Source of the DNA: Flaccisagitta enflata
Taxonomy: Eukaryota > Chaetognatha > Sagittoidea > Aphragmophora
NCBI GenBank assembly: GCA_965153355.1
Contig: OZ231126.1
Span: forward strand, 108,686,001 to 108,750,000
DNA: 64,000 nt
Direction of reading: 5' to 3'
The notes below the pieces were generated by a model, which was not told the origin of the DNA, made no database searches, and was given only the letters and a program-made list of their open reading frames with translations. Position 1 is the first letter of the stretch, and every line of letters starts with the position of its first letter. Positions 43,291 through 54,839 of the stretch are shown here, piece by piece. A program made the translations under genes and the position numbers.

Positions 43291-45938
43291 AGATAATAAA
43301 ACAGCATATGGATGCTGCACCACTTACCAAGGACCAGAGTGAGGAACTGAACCGCCAGTACGTCAATTTTGTGGAAGAACGGGACACGGGCATTGAAGAC
43401 ATGATTACAAAAGAATGTCATGACACCTTTCCGTCATGCTACGCCATTGAGAGTGATGCTGAAAAATGCACAAATGTAGGAGAATGCTGTGGTGAGAACA
43501 TCAGGGGTAACAGTAATATGAACAAATTCAAACTCAAAACTATTCACAAGGTTTCACAAGAAGTGAAAGATGACCTTAGAGACAAACTTTCCAGAGAACA
43601 AACAGAAAGGCTAGAATGCGCTGACTACATAATAATGACAGACGATGATAAGAAAAGGAAATCAAAACAAACTACATCATCAGAAAGCCTAGATGGACAA
43701 AACATGCAAACTGACAACCGACAAGAAAGGCCAAAAAGGTCAAGGTCAAACTGTGATTTTGGGGAAGAGGATGACAATAGAGAGCACAACAAGACTGAGA
43801 CACACCCTATGAAAAAGGCAAAAAGGAAGGTTGAATTGCATACTGTAGATGACAAGGACATTGAAGTCAATCACAAAAGTTCTAAGTCTAGGAGCGTGAA
43901 AATCCCGATAGAGGCGGCGGAGGAAACCCTGAATTCCGGGAATGATGCAGAGGGTTCAGAAAGCGCGATGGAGGCGGCGGATTTAGGTGATACAAGTGAG
44001 GAAGCCAAAGAGACCACAGATGCTAGCGAAAACACAAAGGGGTCAAAAACCGCGATGGAGGCGGCGGAAGGATCTAGATCAAAAAGTTCAGCTAATGAAG
44101 TCACATCAACACACTCAATGAATGGTAACAGCATAGAGGGCAATAAATGGAAAGACCAGCAAATGGATGTTGATATGGAAGAAATAACAACATTAGTGGG
44201 AGTACTAAGAGATGGAAATAAGGAAGAATCGTTTGGACTTAACACTTACCACCAGAATGAAGATGGTTCAATCACTATTTTTAGAGACTATAGGTTCCTT
44301 CCACCAGACAACATGTCATACATCATAGGTCACCTTTCAGACAAAATCATCATGGAAACAAAGGATGAGGGAGAACTTGAAGCAGCACCCCTAGATTGGC
44401 CACCAGAGGAGCAAGAAAATGAAGTAAGCCACACCAAAAAGGAGAAAGGGAACAACTTGGTGGTGGGCAAAGATAAGACAGAAAAAGAAACTCTCTCATC
44501 CAAAAAATGCCCAGATGATGAGATAAAAGAACCCATACAAAATGAAAACGAAAATATGGGAGTATTTCCCCTAAGATGGGCTGGAATTGAGAAAGGTAAA
44601 GGATCACGGCTCCCTATCATACAGGAAGAGTTAAGTGGGGAAGGCACAGTACGAGAGAAAGTGTCAAAAGCCCAAGTAAGAGATCCAGACACAGTGTCCA
44701 TGATAGAATGTGTCAAACTCAACAAGAAACCTCTAGCATATGAAGTCAAGTCAGAATCAGAGTATATGGTTCACCTTACTGACATATTTGATTCCTTGGT
44801 GCTTAAAAATGAGGAACTGTATGTAAAGTCAATGACAAAAACAGGTGAAGACTGCTTACTGCTCCTCTGCCCAGCATCAGTAGCTCTGTCATTGGTCAAT
44901 GAATACCACAAATTTTTTTCTCATTCAGCAACTTGGCGCCTCCAAGAAATCCTTAGTGATGAATTTCACATTTACAATCTGAAAACTGTCAGCAGACTAT
45001 GTACTAGAATGTGTGAAGTATGCCTTATGTCCAGTACTCCTAGACTGCCAAAAATTAGGAAAATACGTACAACAGCATCAGCCGTTGGTGAGAGTGCAAA
45101 TCTAGATCTGTTACATCTTCCAACTTACAATAATTACAAGTACGTGCTTGTAGTCGTATGCGAGGCAAGTTTGATGATTTTCACAAAGCCACTCACCAAC
45201 AGGACAAGCAAGACAATAGCCACAGCCTTCTGTGCTATTTGCTATGAAAATGCAATCATTTCTAAACGTACATCCTCAGACTTTGGGACAGAATTCGGTC
45301 AAGACTACCAAAGAGCATGTTTAGAATTAGGAACAATACATGAGACGCACCATGTGCTACAAAAAAATTGTAACCTATCAGAATCATCAATCTCAAAAAT
45401 AATCACAGCACTTCGGAGAGAACTTGGAAATAAGGCTGACTGGGTGTCCAGTCTAGGTAAGATCACTTTTTCGCTAAATCATTGTACAGTAAGGTACAAT
45501 AGAAATTTCTTGGCCTCTCCAGCATACCTCTTCTCTGGAAGAAAATTCAGTGGTCTACCGCTAGAGCATGATATAGAAATGGACACACTAAAACGAGACG
45601 AGAAGCTTAGAAATACCATGCTAAGACTGACAAGGGAAAGGCTCTTGGAAATACCTACATTGTCTGCAAATGTGGCGGCGAGACGACAAGAATTTGAACC
45701 TGGTCAAAATGTACTGACCTGGTCGGAAACTATACTGTCAAAAAGAATAAAAGGCACAGCAGATGTGAGAGCCAAAATCTGCTCTACATGGGAAGTAGCG
45801 CGAATCCTTAAAAGGACAGGAGACTTGTACCTCATTCAAACTGAAAATGGCAAGAAAAGAAGAGTCCACTTCAGACAAATAAAAAGGATACCAGAGGGGT
45901 TTACAACAACATATAAAAATAAAACTTGTACTGCCTGA
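43287..45938 (+). CDS. Ty3/Gypsy-like integrase with long acidic spacer
   Basis: About 875 residues. The frame is shifted relative to the RNase H frame, overlapping its stop; the first ATG is at 43309. Residues ~70-480 are a hydrophilic spacer rich in Glu/Lys/Ser, with three copies of a MEAAE/MEAAD motif and no recognised domain. From ~500: a zinc-binding integrase N-terminus (EYHKFFSHS with HxxxxxH-type spacing, then CTRMCEVC); the catalytic core NLDLLHLP (Asp), SSDFGTEFGQDY (Asp) and NLSESSISKI (Glu about 34 later); then a C-terminal FEPGQNVLTW...TWEVARILKR barrel. The integrase frame itself is open. Element ends/LTRs were not found. Confidence 0.75.
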   Translation: MKIIKQHMDAAPLTKDQSEELNRQYVNFVEERDTGIEDMITKECHDTFPSCYAIESDAEKCTNVGECCGENIRGNSNMNKFKLKTIHKVSQEVKDDLRDKLSREQTERLECADYIIMTDDDKKRKSKQTTSSESLDGQNMQTDNRQERPKRSRSNCDFGEEDDNREHNKTETHPMKKAKRKVELHTVDDKDIEVNHKSSKSRSVKIPIEAAEETLNSGNDAEGSESAMEAADLGDTSEEAKETTDASENTKGSKTAMEAAEGSRSKSSANEVTSTHSMNGNSIEGNKWKDQQMDVDMEEITTLVGVLRDGNKEESFGLNTYHQNEDGSITIFRDYRFLPPDNMSYIIGHLSDKIIMETKDEGELEAAPLDWPPEEQENEVSHTKKEKGNNLVVGKDKTEKETLSSKKCPDDEIKEPIQNENENMGVFPLRWAGIEKGKGSRLPIIQEELSGEGTVREKVSKAQVRDPDTVSMIECVKLNKKPLAYEVKSESEYMVHLTDIFDSLVLKNEELYVKSMTKTGEDCLLLLCPASVALSLVNEYHKFFSHSATWRLQEILSDEFHIYNLKTVSRLCTRMCEVCLMSSTPRLPKIRKIRTTASAVGESANLDLLHLPTYNNYKYVLVVVCEASLMIFTKPLTNRTSKTIATAFCAICYENAIISKRTSSDFGTEFGQDYQRACLELGTIHETHHVLQKNCNLSESSISKIITALRRELGNKADWVSSLGKITFSLNHCTVRYNRNFLASPAYLFSGRKFSGLPLEHDIEMDTLKRDEKLRNTMLRLTRERLLEIPTLSANVAARRQEFEPGQNVLTWSETILSKRIKGTADVRAKICSTWEVARILKRTGDLYLIQTENGKKRRVHFRQIKRIPEGFTTTYKNKTCTA

Positions 45939-46009
45939 TCAACAAAATAAAAGCACAGATTACACCACCAAAAATGCTATCAAAAATTCAATCAAGCAAA
46001 AAAGCTGAA

Positions 46010-46630
46010 GGCGGGAGACAACACCCCTTGCGACCTCTTCTCGTCACAGGGTAGGAACTACTAGACAAAAGATGTTATTGTGAGCCCAGAGGTATAGTAG
46101 GGTGGTTAGGTTTTAGTAGGCCCCTAAGATGAAATGCTTAGGGATAGATCAAAATGATTTTTGGACTGATATGGATGGATAAGGGTGTCAAAACCTCAAA
46201 TTTGGGTAGGAAGAATTATAAAAGCAAATTAGTCAAAAATAGGTGGAGTTTGCTTGTGGACAATATTGTGAGAAAACAAATTCATGGATTTTGATTTTTT
46301 TAGCCTAAATCCCTTCAGAGACATCCAATGAGCACTACCCAAGTACAGGACACCCCAGGAAAATTCATTTTTTCAACATATTGAAGTTAGATTTTTGGTT
46401 GTTGAGCCCTAAAAATGTCATAATCGAGGATGTGGTGGTAGGTGTGGGTAGTAAACTGGTTCCTTTAGAGGCATTTCAGCCCCTAATCTTTTTTTCTTAT
46501 CAAAGTACAATAGTCAAGGAGGGTATACACCAAAAATCAGCCAGGTGCTTGCATTTTTACAGTCGTGATGCGACTTTGAAAATCCTAGAAAATCCCTTTA
46601 TATTTTAGACTCGGGTTATTGTCTCCCCCC
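46010..46630 (+). mobile_element. Module A1, TIR element
   Basis: Begins GGCGGGAGACAACACCCC and ends GGGTTATTGTCTCCCCCC. The inverted complements match at about 14 of 16 positions. No transposase. Flanks (CTGAA before A1, TGAAAG after A3) suggest a TGAA target duplication around the whole array. Confidence 0.8.
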
Positions 46631-47328
46631 TTATAAGAGTATCTTGCTAGTATCAGATTTGTAATTTTCAGCTTGTTTGTCAATTTTTTTTGTTAGATTA
46701 GCAAATAAACATGTAAACAAGATGAAAATACCCTAAAATCCTCCAAAAATACCTGAAATTTGAGAAAAATCCACTATAAAAACCCTCATTTTTGCTTAAA
46801 ATGGACTTTCGCCAAATGTGGTCAAAATGAGTGTTTTCAAGCTATTTCTGACTTGTGTAGGCTATGATATACCTACCAAATGGCCCTGATTTGGTTTTTC
46901 ACTGTTCCAATGTCTCATTTTTTCAGTTTTTTATTGTTCCAGAATAGTTTTTGAAAAAATGTGAGTTGCCCCCCTCTAATAAGAGTATCTTGCTAGTATC
47001 AGATTTGTAATTTTCAGCTTGTTTGTCAATTTTTTTTGTTAGATTAGCAAATAAACATGTAAACAAGATGAAAATACCCTAAAATCCTCCAAAAATACCT
47101 GAAATTTGAGAAAAATCCACTATAAAAACCCTCATTTTTGCTTAAAATGGACTTTCGCCAAATGTGGTCAAAATGAGTGTTTTCAAGCTATTTCTGACTT
47201 GTGTAGGCTATGATATACCTACCAAATGGCCCTGATTTGGTTTTTCACTGTTCCAAAGTCTCATTTTTTCAGTTTTTTATTGTTCCAGAATAGTTTTTGA
47301 AAAAATGTGAGTTGCCCCCCTCTAATAA
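46631..47328 (+). repeat. Modules B1 and B2, tandem ~348-bp units
   Basis: Two near-identical units from ATAAGAGTATCTTGCTAG to GTGAGTTGCCCCCCTC. Confidence 0.9.
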
Positions 47329-47949
47329 GGCGGGAGACAACACCCCTTGCGACCTCTTCTCGTCACAGGGTAGGAACTACTAGACAAAAGATGTTATTGT
47401 GAGCCCAGAGGTATAGTAGGGTGGTTAGGTTTTAGTAGGCCCCTAAGATGAAATGCTTAGGGATAGATCAAAATGATTTTTGGACTGATATGGATGGATA
47501 AGGGTGTCAAAACCTCAAATTTGGGTAGGAAGAATTATAAAAGCAAATTAGTCAAAAATAGGTGGAGTTTGCTTGTGGACAATATTGTGAGAAAACAAAT
47601 TCATGGATTTTGATTTTTTTAGCCTAAATCCCTTCAGAGACATCCAATGAGCACTACCCAAGTACAGGACACCCCAGGAAAATTCATTTTTTCAACATAT
47701 TGAAGTTAGATTTTTGGTTGTTGAGCCCTAAAAATGTCATAATCGAGGATGTGGTGGTAGGTGTGGGTAGTAAACTGGTTCCTTTAGAGGCATTTCAGCC
47801 CCTAATCTTTTTTTCTTATCAAAGTACAATAGTCAAGGAGGGTATACACCAAAAATCAGCCAGGTGCTTGCATTTTTACAGTCGTGATGCGACTTTGAAA
47901 ATCCTAGAAAATCCCTTTATATTTTAGACTCGGGTTATTGTCTCCCCCT
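47329..47949 (+). mobile_element. Module A2
   Basis: Near-identical to A1, including the meaningless 75-codon ORF seen in all three A copies. Confidence 0.85.
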
Positions 47950-48299
47950 TATAAGAGTATCTTGCTAGTATCAGATTTGTAATTTTCAGCTTGTTTGTCA
48001 ATTTTTTTGTTAGATTAGCAAATAAACATGTAAACAAGATGAAAATACCCTAAAATCCTCCAAAAATACCTGAAATTTGAGAAAAATCCACTATAAAAAC
48101 CCTCATTTTTGCTTAAAATGGACTTTCGCCAAATGTGGTCAAAATGAGTGTTTTCAAGCTATTTCTGACTTGTGTAGGCTATGATATACCTACCAAATGG
48201 CCCTGATTTGGTTTTTCACTGTTCCAAAGTCTCATTTTTTCAGTTTTTTATTGTTCCAGAATAGTTTTTGAAAAAATGTGAGTTGCCCCCCTCTAATAA
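47950..48299 (+). repeat. Module B3
   Basis: Near-identical to B1/B2, with a one-base difference in a T run. Confidence 0.9.
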
Positions 48300-48920
48300 G
48301 GCGGGAGACAACACCCCTTGCGACCTCTTCTCGTCACAGGGTAGGAACTACTAGACAAAAGATGTTATTGTGAGCCCAGAGGTATAGCAGGGTGGTTAGG
48401 TTTTAGTAGGCCCCTAAGATGAAATGCTTAGGGATAGATCAAAATGATTTTTGGACTGATATGGATGGATAAGGGTGTCAAAACCTCAAATTTGGGTAGG
48501 AAGAATTATAAAAGCAAATTAGTCAAAAATAGGTGGAGTTTGCTTGTGGACAATATTGTGAGAAAACAAATTCATGGATTTTGATTTTTTTAGCCTAAAT
48601 CCCTTCAGAGACATCCAATGAGCACTACCCAAGTACAGGACACCCCAGGAAAATTCATTTTTTCAACATATTGAAGTTAGATTTTTGGTTGTTGAGCCCT
48701 AAAAATGTCATAATCGAGGATGTGGTGGTAGGTGTGGGTAGTAAACTGGTTCCTTTAGAGGCATTTCAGCCCCTAATCTTTTTTTCTTATCAAAGTACAA
48801 TAGTCAAGGAGGGTATACACCAAAAATCAGCCAGGTGCTTGCATTTTTACAGTCGTGATGCGACTTTGAAAATCCTAGAAAATCCCTTTATATTTTAGAC
48901 TCGGGTTATTGTCTCCCCCC
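48300..48920 (+). mobile_element. Module A3
   Basis: Near-identical to A1. One visible substitution is GTATAGCAGGG for GTATAGTAGGG. Confidence 0.85.
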
Positions 48921-50134
48921 TGAAAGCTGTTAGATAAAAAAAAAAGAGAATTTAACAAAATAACACTTAGGCAATTTCCACAATAAACTAGACTTGCGAA
49001 AATCAAGCAACTGAATTCATTAACATTTATAAAAGGTTATAATTTCATAATGGTTGCACTTAATAACTTGAAATGTGAGCCCTATACTCAGAATTTGGTA
49101 CTCTTATAGATAACACAAAAAATAATCTAATACCAAAAAAAAAAAAAATATGTTCAACTATGTTAATCGGAGTAACATAAGAGTAACAGCTCTCAATATC
49201 TCCAGCTAGAATAGACATTAAGGTCTGAAATTTTGCATGTAACTTGGGTTATGTGTGTATTAAAGAAAAAAAAGAAAAAAATTTTCCATAATACCTAAGA
49301 TATTGCCATTTAAAACATAGTATACTACTATGTGTCAAAATCAAATAAATCATCATTTTAGACAAATCAATTTAAAATAAAATTTTTTTTAAAGTTAATG
49401 ACAACTGGTGACCATAAAATCTTTAGTTCTTCTTTAAGGATTGCAATTGAACAAAAATGACTCATAGTTGGATAGGTTTAATGATTTTTCAGATATCTCT
49501 TTCATTGTGGTTTTCAGTGTGACTTAAGTGTGACATAAAAAAAAAAAAGGGGGATGGTGTTGGCCTAATTTTTGCTAGTTAGCCTATCAAAAGTTTGAGA
49601 ATGAATTTCTACCTGGTACATCATGAATCTCAGCTGGGCCGGTTTATTGTGGAAATGACCATTACCTTTTTCTACACCCCAGGGGTCGCTAGTAAAGTCT
49701 TAAACCAATATGACACTCAAATGACCTAGACCTGAAGAAAAAATTGTAGATATACACATGAGTATATAATGGTGTAAAGTCTACTGTTACCAATTATGAA
49801 CACCATAATCATGCTAGTTTGGCTTATTGGTCTGTCCCCCGCTCTTTGATTTGTTCAACTATAATTCCTTTCTGTAAAGTGTTGGGATATAATTAAGGTA
49901 CAGCAAGTGTATACCACTGTAATACTGCTCCAAGCAAACCAGTAACGGTCTTAGCTTGCAAAGTTGTGCCCAGCTTAGACTAAAATGTAAGAGAAAACGC
50001 TGTACAACATATGGTGAGAAAAAAAAATTGTTTTAACAAAATATACTCTGAGACAGTCCTGATCAACAGTCCATGATCATTTATGCCCTTGCCTTTTACT
50101 CCTTCCCCCTTCTCATACAAAACTTAAACAGACG
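48921..50134. other. No gene recognised
   Basis: AT-rich with poly-A runs. May include the promoter or 5' leader of the F-box ORF that follows; no specific element can be named. Confidence 0.4.
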
Positions 50135-50683
50135 ATGGACCCAGAATTAGACCAAATCGTAGACATGGTCCTATCAGAGGCAGATAGCCTGGAATGCATT
50201 CCTATTGAGGTCCTGAGACTGGTGGTGTCTCACTTAAGCATGAAGGATGGGAAGAACTTTGCCATGGCATCAAAGACGTGCTATGAAGCCTTCATAGGCT
50301 CAAAGGAATTTTGGCAAAAGAGGGCAAAGACCATTCTAGAACTCAAACACAGAGCATTCTTCTTTGTTGACAAATGGGAGAAGATGGACATGCCAGACCT
50401 GAGATTAGCTTGTATAGAGGCGTTCAGACACTTACACATCAGTGGCTGTGAGTTGATTGAAAGAGCTTCGCACATGGGGCGGTTCATGGAGGAGAGAGTG
50501 GACCTTGGAACCAGGGGCCAATTTCTGTCTCTTGACAAAGACACAAGACGGGTGGCGATATTAGCGAACCCCTTGTTTGACAAACGTCTGAGAAGACAGG
50601 TACGGATCTACAACCTTGACGACTTATATAAATTACGCCCACGAGTTTCAACTGGCACTGTCTACGAGCGTCTATCTGACTGA
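50135..50683 (+). CDS. F-box protein, short or partial
   Basis: 182 residues from an ATG. Residues ~20-65 (CIPIEVLRLVVSHLSMKDGK followed by FAMASKTCYEAF and a KEFWQKRA end) match an F-box, which docks on SKP1 in SCF ubiquitin ligases. Residues ~85-125 are helical. The end (RVAILANPLFDKRLRRQVRI then YNLDDL) resembles a beta-propeller blade, so a longer substrate-binding domain may be encoded by later exons or lost. No introns are evident within the ORF. Unlike the repeats around it this looks like a host gene. Confidence 0.6.
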   Translation: MDPELDQIVDMVLSEADSLECIPIEVLRLVVSHLSMKDGKNFAMASKTCYEAFIGSKEFWQKRAKTILELKHRAFFFVDKWEKMDMPDLRLACIEAFRHLHISGCELIERASHMGRFMEERVDLGTRGQFLSLDKDTRRVAILANPLFDKRLRRQVRIYNLDDLYKLRPRVSTGTVYERLSD

Positions 50684-52739
50684 CGACTTGTGGTGAAAGA
50701 AAGTTGGCCGATTGGAAAATAGGAAGGCGATCGTCTCGTTTATTCCATAAAAATTTCAACAACTGAAGAGAGGGGGAAAAATGAAAGGGAAAGTGGGCGT
50801 TAATGGTGATCAGCAAACGCAAAAGATAACATGAAATCGAGATAGGACACAATAAAGGACAGAAACAGCACATGACAACATGTTCATCTTCTTCAGAGCC
50901 CATGCCACCTGATAATACCTGCCCCTGCCCCGGCCCATCCCATTAAATTCATCCATATCATCCCCATAGTAAGCTGATCGGGCAAGCGATAAAAACCATG
51001 CTAAAATCCGGCGATAAAAATGCAAAAATGCAAAAGACAAGAATAACAGACCGGAAGACAAGATAAAAACAACGTTAATAAAAGCAAAGACGCGTCTATA
51101 AAACTTACTTTTAGGCCCACTTTCGTTGGTTTCAACCCACAGTCTGTCGATGTCAAACTAACGTTAATTGTCCGTTCATAAGTTTATCTGCAATAAAAAG
51201 ATGAGAGATTATTGAAATTAGTGAATTCCAAGGGCGCATTCAATCAATCATGAAAACTCAATCAATCACTTTAGGAAGCAATGCCGTAAATAAATAAAAC
51301 GATCAATCCAAAAGTGGACGACACGAAGACGAGTTACGTATGTTTGTCTACGTAATAAAAACAAATGGCACAAAATACAAGCAACCATATGGTTACCCAT
51401 CTAGCGTTCATTATAAAAAATGGCAAGAAACAAAAGACGCCGGCATTGAATAATAGGAAAAGAAGAAAAACCAAAAGCACGCAAAAGAAACAAAAGCACA
51501 CATACTTAATAAACGGACGGACATACATTTCTAACATTCTGCCCCATTTTTGGAATTTCATGAATTTCAAAATCCGACATCTAGTTTCCAGTCGGAAACC
51601 CTACAAAAACCGATACTACCTTCCTTAAAAAAATTTACCATGAGCCCTGCCCTCCCCGTCCACACCTCTTACATCCCCACCACAACTATCAACAGATCGT
51701 GACTGCACGAATGATGATTCCCGTCCGGAAAGGATCACCACCAGCAAATTTTCAACGATCAACGATATGGCGGATGGAGGCGGCGACGAGGAGGTTGAGG
51801 CGCCCGTTCTGAAAAAGTTAAAGGAAGGGAAGGGAACGGTTTTGAGCACTCCAAGCCTGGGATTTGACTTGAGAGTGGAAAATAATAAGTGGGGGCATAC
51901 TACTAAAACATGTCATACGAAAGTATTCGTAATAATGACTAAAAAGACCATGTCTAAAACAAACACAACAAAAATGTACATGTTCCAAGGAACCAAACAA
52001 AACAACACAAAATAAATAAGTTACTAACTATATATAAAAACGAATCTGTAAGGAAAAAAAATTAGTAAGATCATGGAGCGCCATCACCTGCGCCTTCTCC
52101 ATTACAGAGATGAGCGGGTACCCGGATGTCCAACACCTCGTCAGTCCCCGTAGGCGGCGATGAATGATGTCGTCAACGGCACCGCATCGAAAGGCGCAGG
52201 TGGTGCAGCCGTCTGAGAATGTATCCTCCCGAAGGAAGAAAGAAAGAATAGGGGCAGATTGATTAGTAAAGTTCTTATCGTACACAGATTCAAATTTACC
52301 ACAAAAACTCAACCTCAACCCTTCCCAAACCATGATACTTACGCGGGCGTTTTTCGCCAGGCCCCGGGCGGAGCGTCATTCCCACGCCCGGGAGCGCCCG
52401 ACTAGGCGGCCGGCCTGTCCATCGATGGGATGAGGATGTGATGGTGGAAGACGATCCTCAGCGAATGGCGGCGCTCTCCACGCCATGTTGCAAGTGTGAG
52501 TAATTAAATTGAACAGCAACTGGGCGTGGCACCAATCAGTAGCAACTGAGCGGTCTGGTGCCCAAGGCCCTGGATTGATTTTCTTATTTCAGACTTAGGA
52601 GCGTCTTTGCGACAGGATCTGCCCTGACCGACTTTTCTGCAGGAGAAGACGCTGGAGAGGTGGAGATGCTGCATGCCCAGTCGGCGCCAGTCGAAATTTA
52701 GGGCGCACAGCGGGGCGCTGATTGAATCGGCGGCCATGG
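50684..52739. other. No confident gene; GC-rich patch 52340-52740
   Basis: 50.7-52.3 kb is unassigned, with only ORFs lacking recognisable domains. 52340-52740 is GC-rich and ends with the perfect palindrome GCGGCCATGGCCGC. Confidence 0.4.
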
Positions 52740-52935
52740 CCGCGTTGCGCGTTCCACAGCTTCCTCTTTCTTCTTAGCCTTCATCGCACAGGCCTGCTTC
52801 TCCTTTTCAGCTCCTTCTCCAGTTCCACGACTAGCTTATTGCCTTTGACCACCTCATTGTCAGCAGCCATTGCTGCTTGGCGAACATCGTCTCTCTCCTT
52901 TTGGATATTTTATTGAATCCTCTCGTCTAAGACTT
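52735..52935 (-). pseudogene. Coiled-coil coding remnant
   Basis: On the - strand one frame reads KERDDVRQAAMAADNEVV and NKLVVELEKELKRR, continuing after a frame change with KQACAMKAKKKEEAVER. The heptad-like, Glu/Lys-rich pattern suggests a fragment of a coiled-coil protein, with stops and a shift. Parent gene not recognised. Confidence 0.35.
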
Positions 52936-53189
52936 GTGAGCCTTCAACTGGGTGACGCAGGCGGAAGCGGCAACGAAGAGCACCGACCATGATGCTAAAT
53001 TCTTACCACACACCCAATGGAGCATTTGGGGTCAGTGAAAAGAGCTTCTCATGTAGCAATGACTCAGCGATGTGGTATTTGTAGAGGTATCGTGGTTGTC
53101 ACGCAGGAAACATCTTCAACTGATGCTCGCTCGTGAGTTGACATCTGTCTGTCGACGCTCTCATCCGAAAAAGACGTTTGCCTCCTTTG

Positions 53190-53398
53190 GTTCTCCTCTC
53201 TGTCTGTCTGTCTGTCTGTCTGTCTGTTTTATCTATCTGTCTGTCTCTTTTAACCGTCTGTCTGTCTATCTATCTATCTTACTCTCTGTCTTCTGACTTT
53301 CTCCGAAAAAGACGTTTGCCTCGTTTGGTTCTTCTGTCTGTCGGGATGTCTGTTTATCTGTCTGTATACATATATGTTTGTATGTTTATCTGTTTGTT

Positions 53399-53491
<93 letters not shown>

Positions 53492-53530
53492 GTCTGTCTT
53501 TCTGTCTGTCTGTCTGTCTGTCCATTGACG
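53190..53530. repeat. (CTGT)n microsatellite
   Basis: Two blocks separated by a duplicated phrase GAAAAAGACGTTTGCCTC (53167 and 53305). A further short (CTGT)n lies at 53783-53818. Confidence 0.95.
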
Positions 53531-53627
53531 CTCTCATCCTAAAAGAAAAATGCCTCCTATGGTTCTTTCATCTGTTTTATCTGGCTGGCTGTCTGTCTCT
53601 CTATCTGTTTGTTGCCGCTCTCATGTA

Positions 53628-53743
53628 AAACAAGGCCAAGTAGGCCAATAAGGTGCGACACGTGGATCTTCGAACGAATGCGTTACCCGACCGACCGACC
53701 GACGGACACAGCCAGTTATAGAGGTACTTTATCGCACCTAAAA
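53628..53743 (-). repeat. rep-H copy 11 (R)
   Basis: AACAAGGCCAAGTAGGCC, (CCGA)n, then ATAGAGGTACTTTATCGCACCT. Stem reduced to AGGT/ACCT. Confidence 0.75.
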
Positions 53744-53782
53744 GGACATTTTCCTTCTTTCCTTTACTTTAAGTTTTTCTGA

Positions 53783-53818
<36 letters not shown>

Positions 53819-54171
53819 GTACCTAACTTTCTGTCAGCGGTCCAGTATATAGGTTTGTTTAATCGCGTTTTATATGAGATCTGTTCAATCATCTGATGAT
53901 CACATCCGAGCATCAAATTCATTGTTTCCAGCAAGCAGCTTGTAGCACTTTTAGCTGCTTTAAAACAAAGCCGAGTAGAATCACATATGCGCCCGGAAGA
54001 TCAGCAAATGAGTACGTGAACAATTCAAGCAAAAGTTGGAAGGGTGAAAAGGTGGGAAACAATCATAGATCGGAAGTTTCCGAACAGGAGTCTCTTGCAA
54101 GGCCGATCTGCACAACTGCCGATATTCCTTGCGTTGAGTGTGGGAAATGGTTTACTTCTCGGAAGCGGAAT

Positions 54172-54172
54172 C

Positions 54173-54271
<99 letters not shown>

Positions 54272-54277
54272 AACAAT

Positions 54278-54334
<57 letters not shown>

Positions 54335-54335
54335 C
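54172..54335. repeat. (CAA)n microsatellite
   Basis: About 54 units with rare ATA and ATC interruptions. Confidence 0.98.
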
Positions 54336-54370
54336 GACAAACAGGCATATGGACTGACATGACCACGTAT

Positions 54371-54615
54371 AAAAACAAGGCCAACACCTTACAGTCGCGT
54401 GGTGTTGTTAAAACCATAAGACCGAACGACTAAATGACTAAGAGACTAAGAGACCAAAAGACTAAAAGAATTTAAAAAATGATTTAGTCATCATGACTAG
54501 AAATAACTTCAATAACTTAAAATGACTTAAAATGACGTCAAACAGCGAAAAAAAGCCTGATCGACCAACAGACGGACAGAGCGGGTCATATAGTTGCGTG
54601 CACGCGACTAAAAAG
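54371..54615 (-). repeat. rep-H copy 12 (R)
   Basis: AACAAGGCCAACACC, GTCGCGTGG, (AAAATGACTT)-like units, GACGGACAGAG, and hairpin AGTTGCGTGCACGCGACT. Confidence 0.8.
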
Positions 54616-54839
54616 AACAAAAAAACTTTGATCCAATGCTTGACAAACGGAAAGACTAAAAGACTAAAAAGCTATCAACACACAATACCTAATTCATTGT
54701 ACGTCTGCAATATGCGTATTTCCAGTTAAAACTTGAATAGCTCGGGGAGCCATTTACTTTTTCACTGAGTGCACTGATTTGCATTGTTATACGCGGTAAT
54801 GCCGAGTTATTCACGTAGCACAGGATGACAGAGTAGGGA

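Noticed and set aside
46381-48898. Identical 75-codon ORF repeated three times
   Set aside because: It lies inside module A copies; identity reflects recent duplication, no domain is present, and no independent selection can be inferred.
52028-52333. Minus-strand ORF as a retroelement fragment
   Set aside because: Only a vague Arg/Trp-rich stretch; no motif that I can name.
53896-54433. Poly-Gln, poly-Asn or poly-Thr protein
   Set aside because: Product of (CAA)n read in three frames; no conserved flanking domain.
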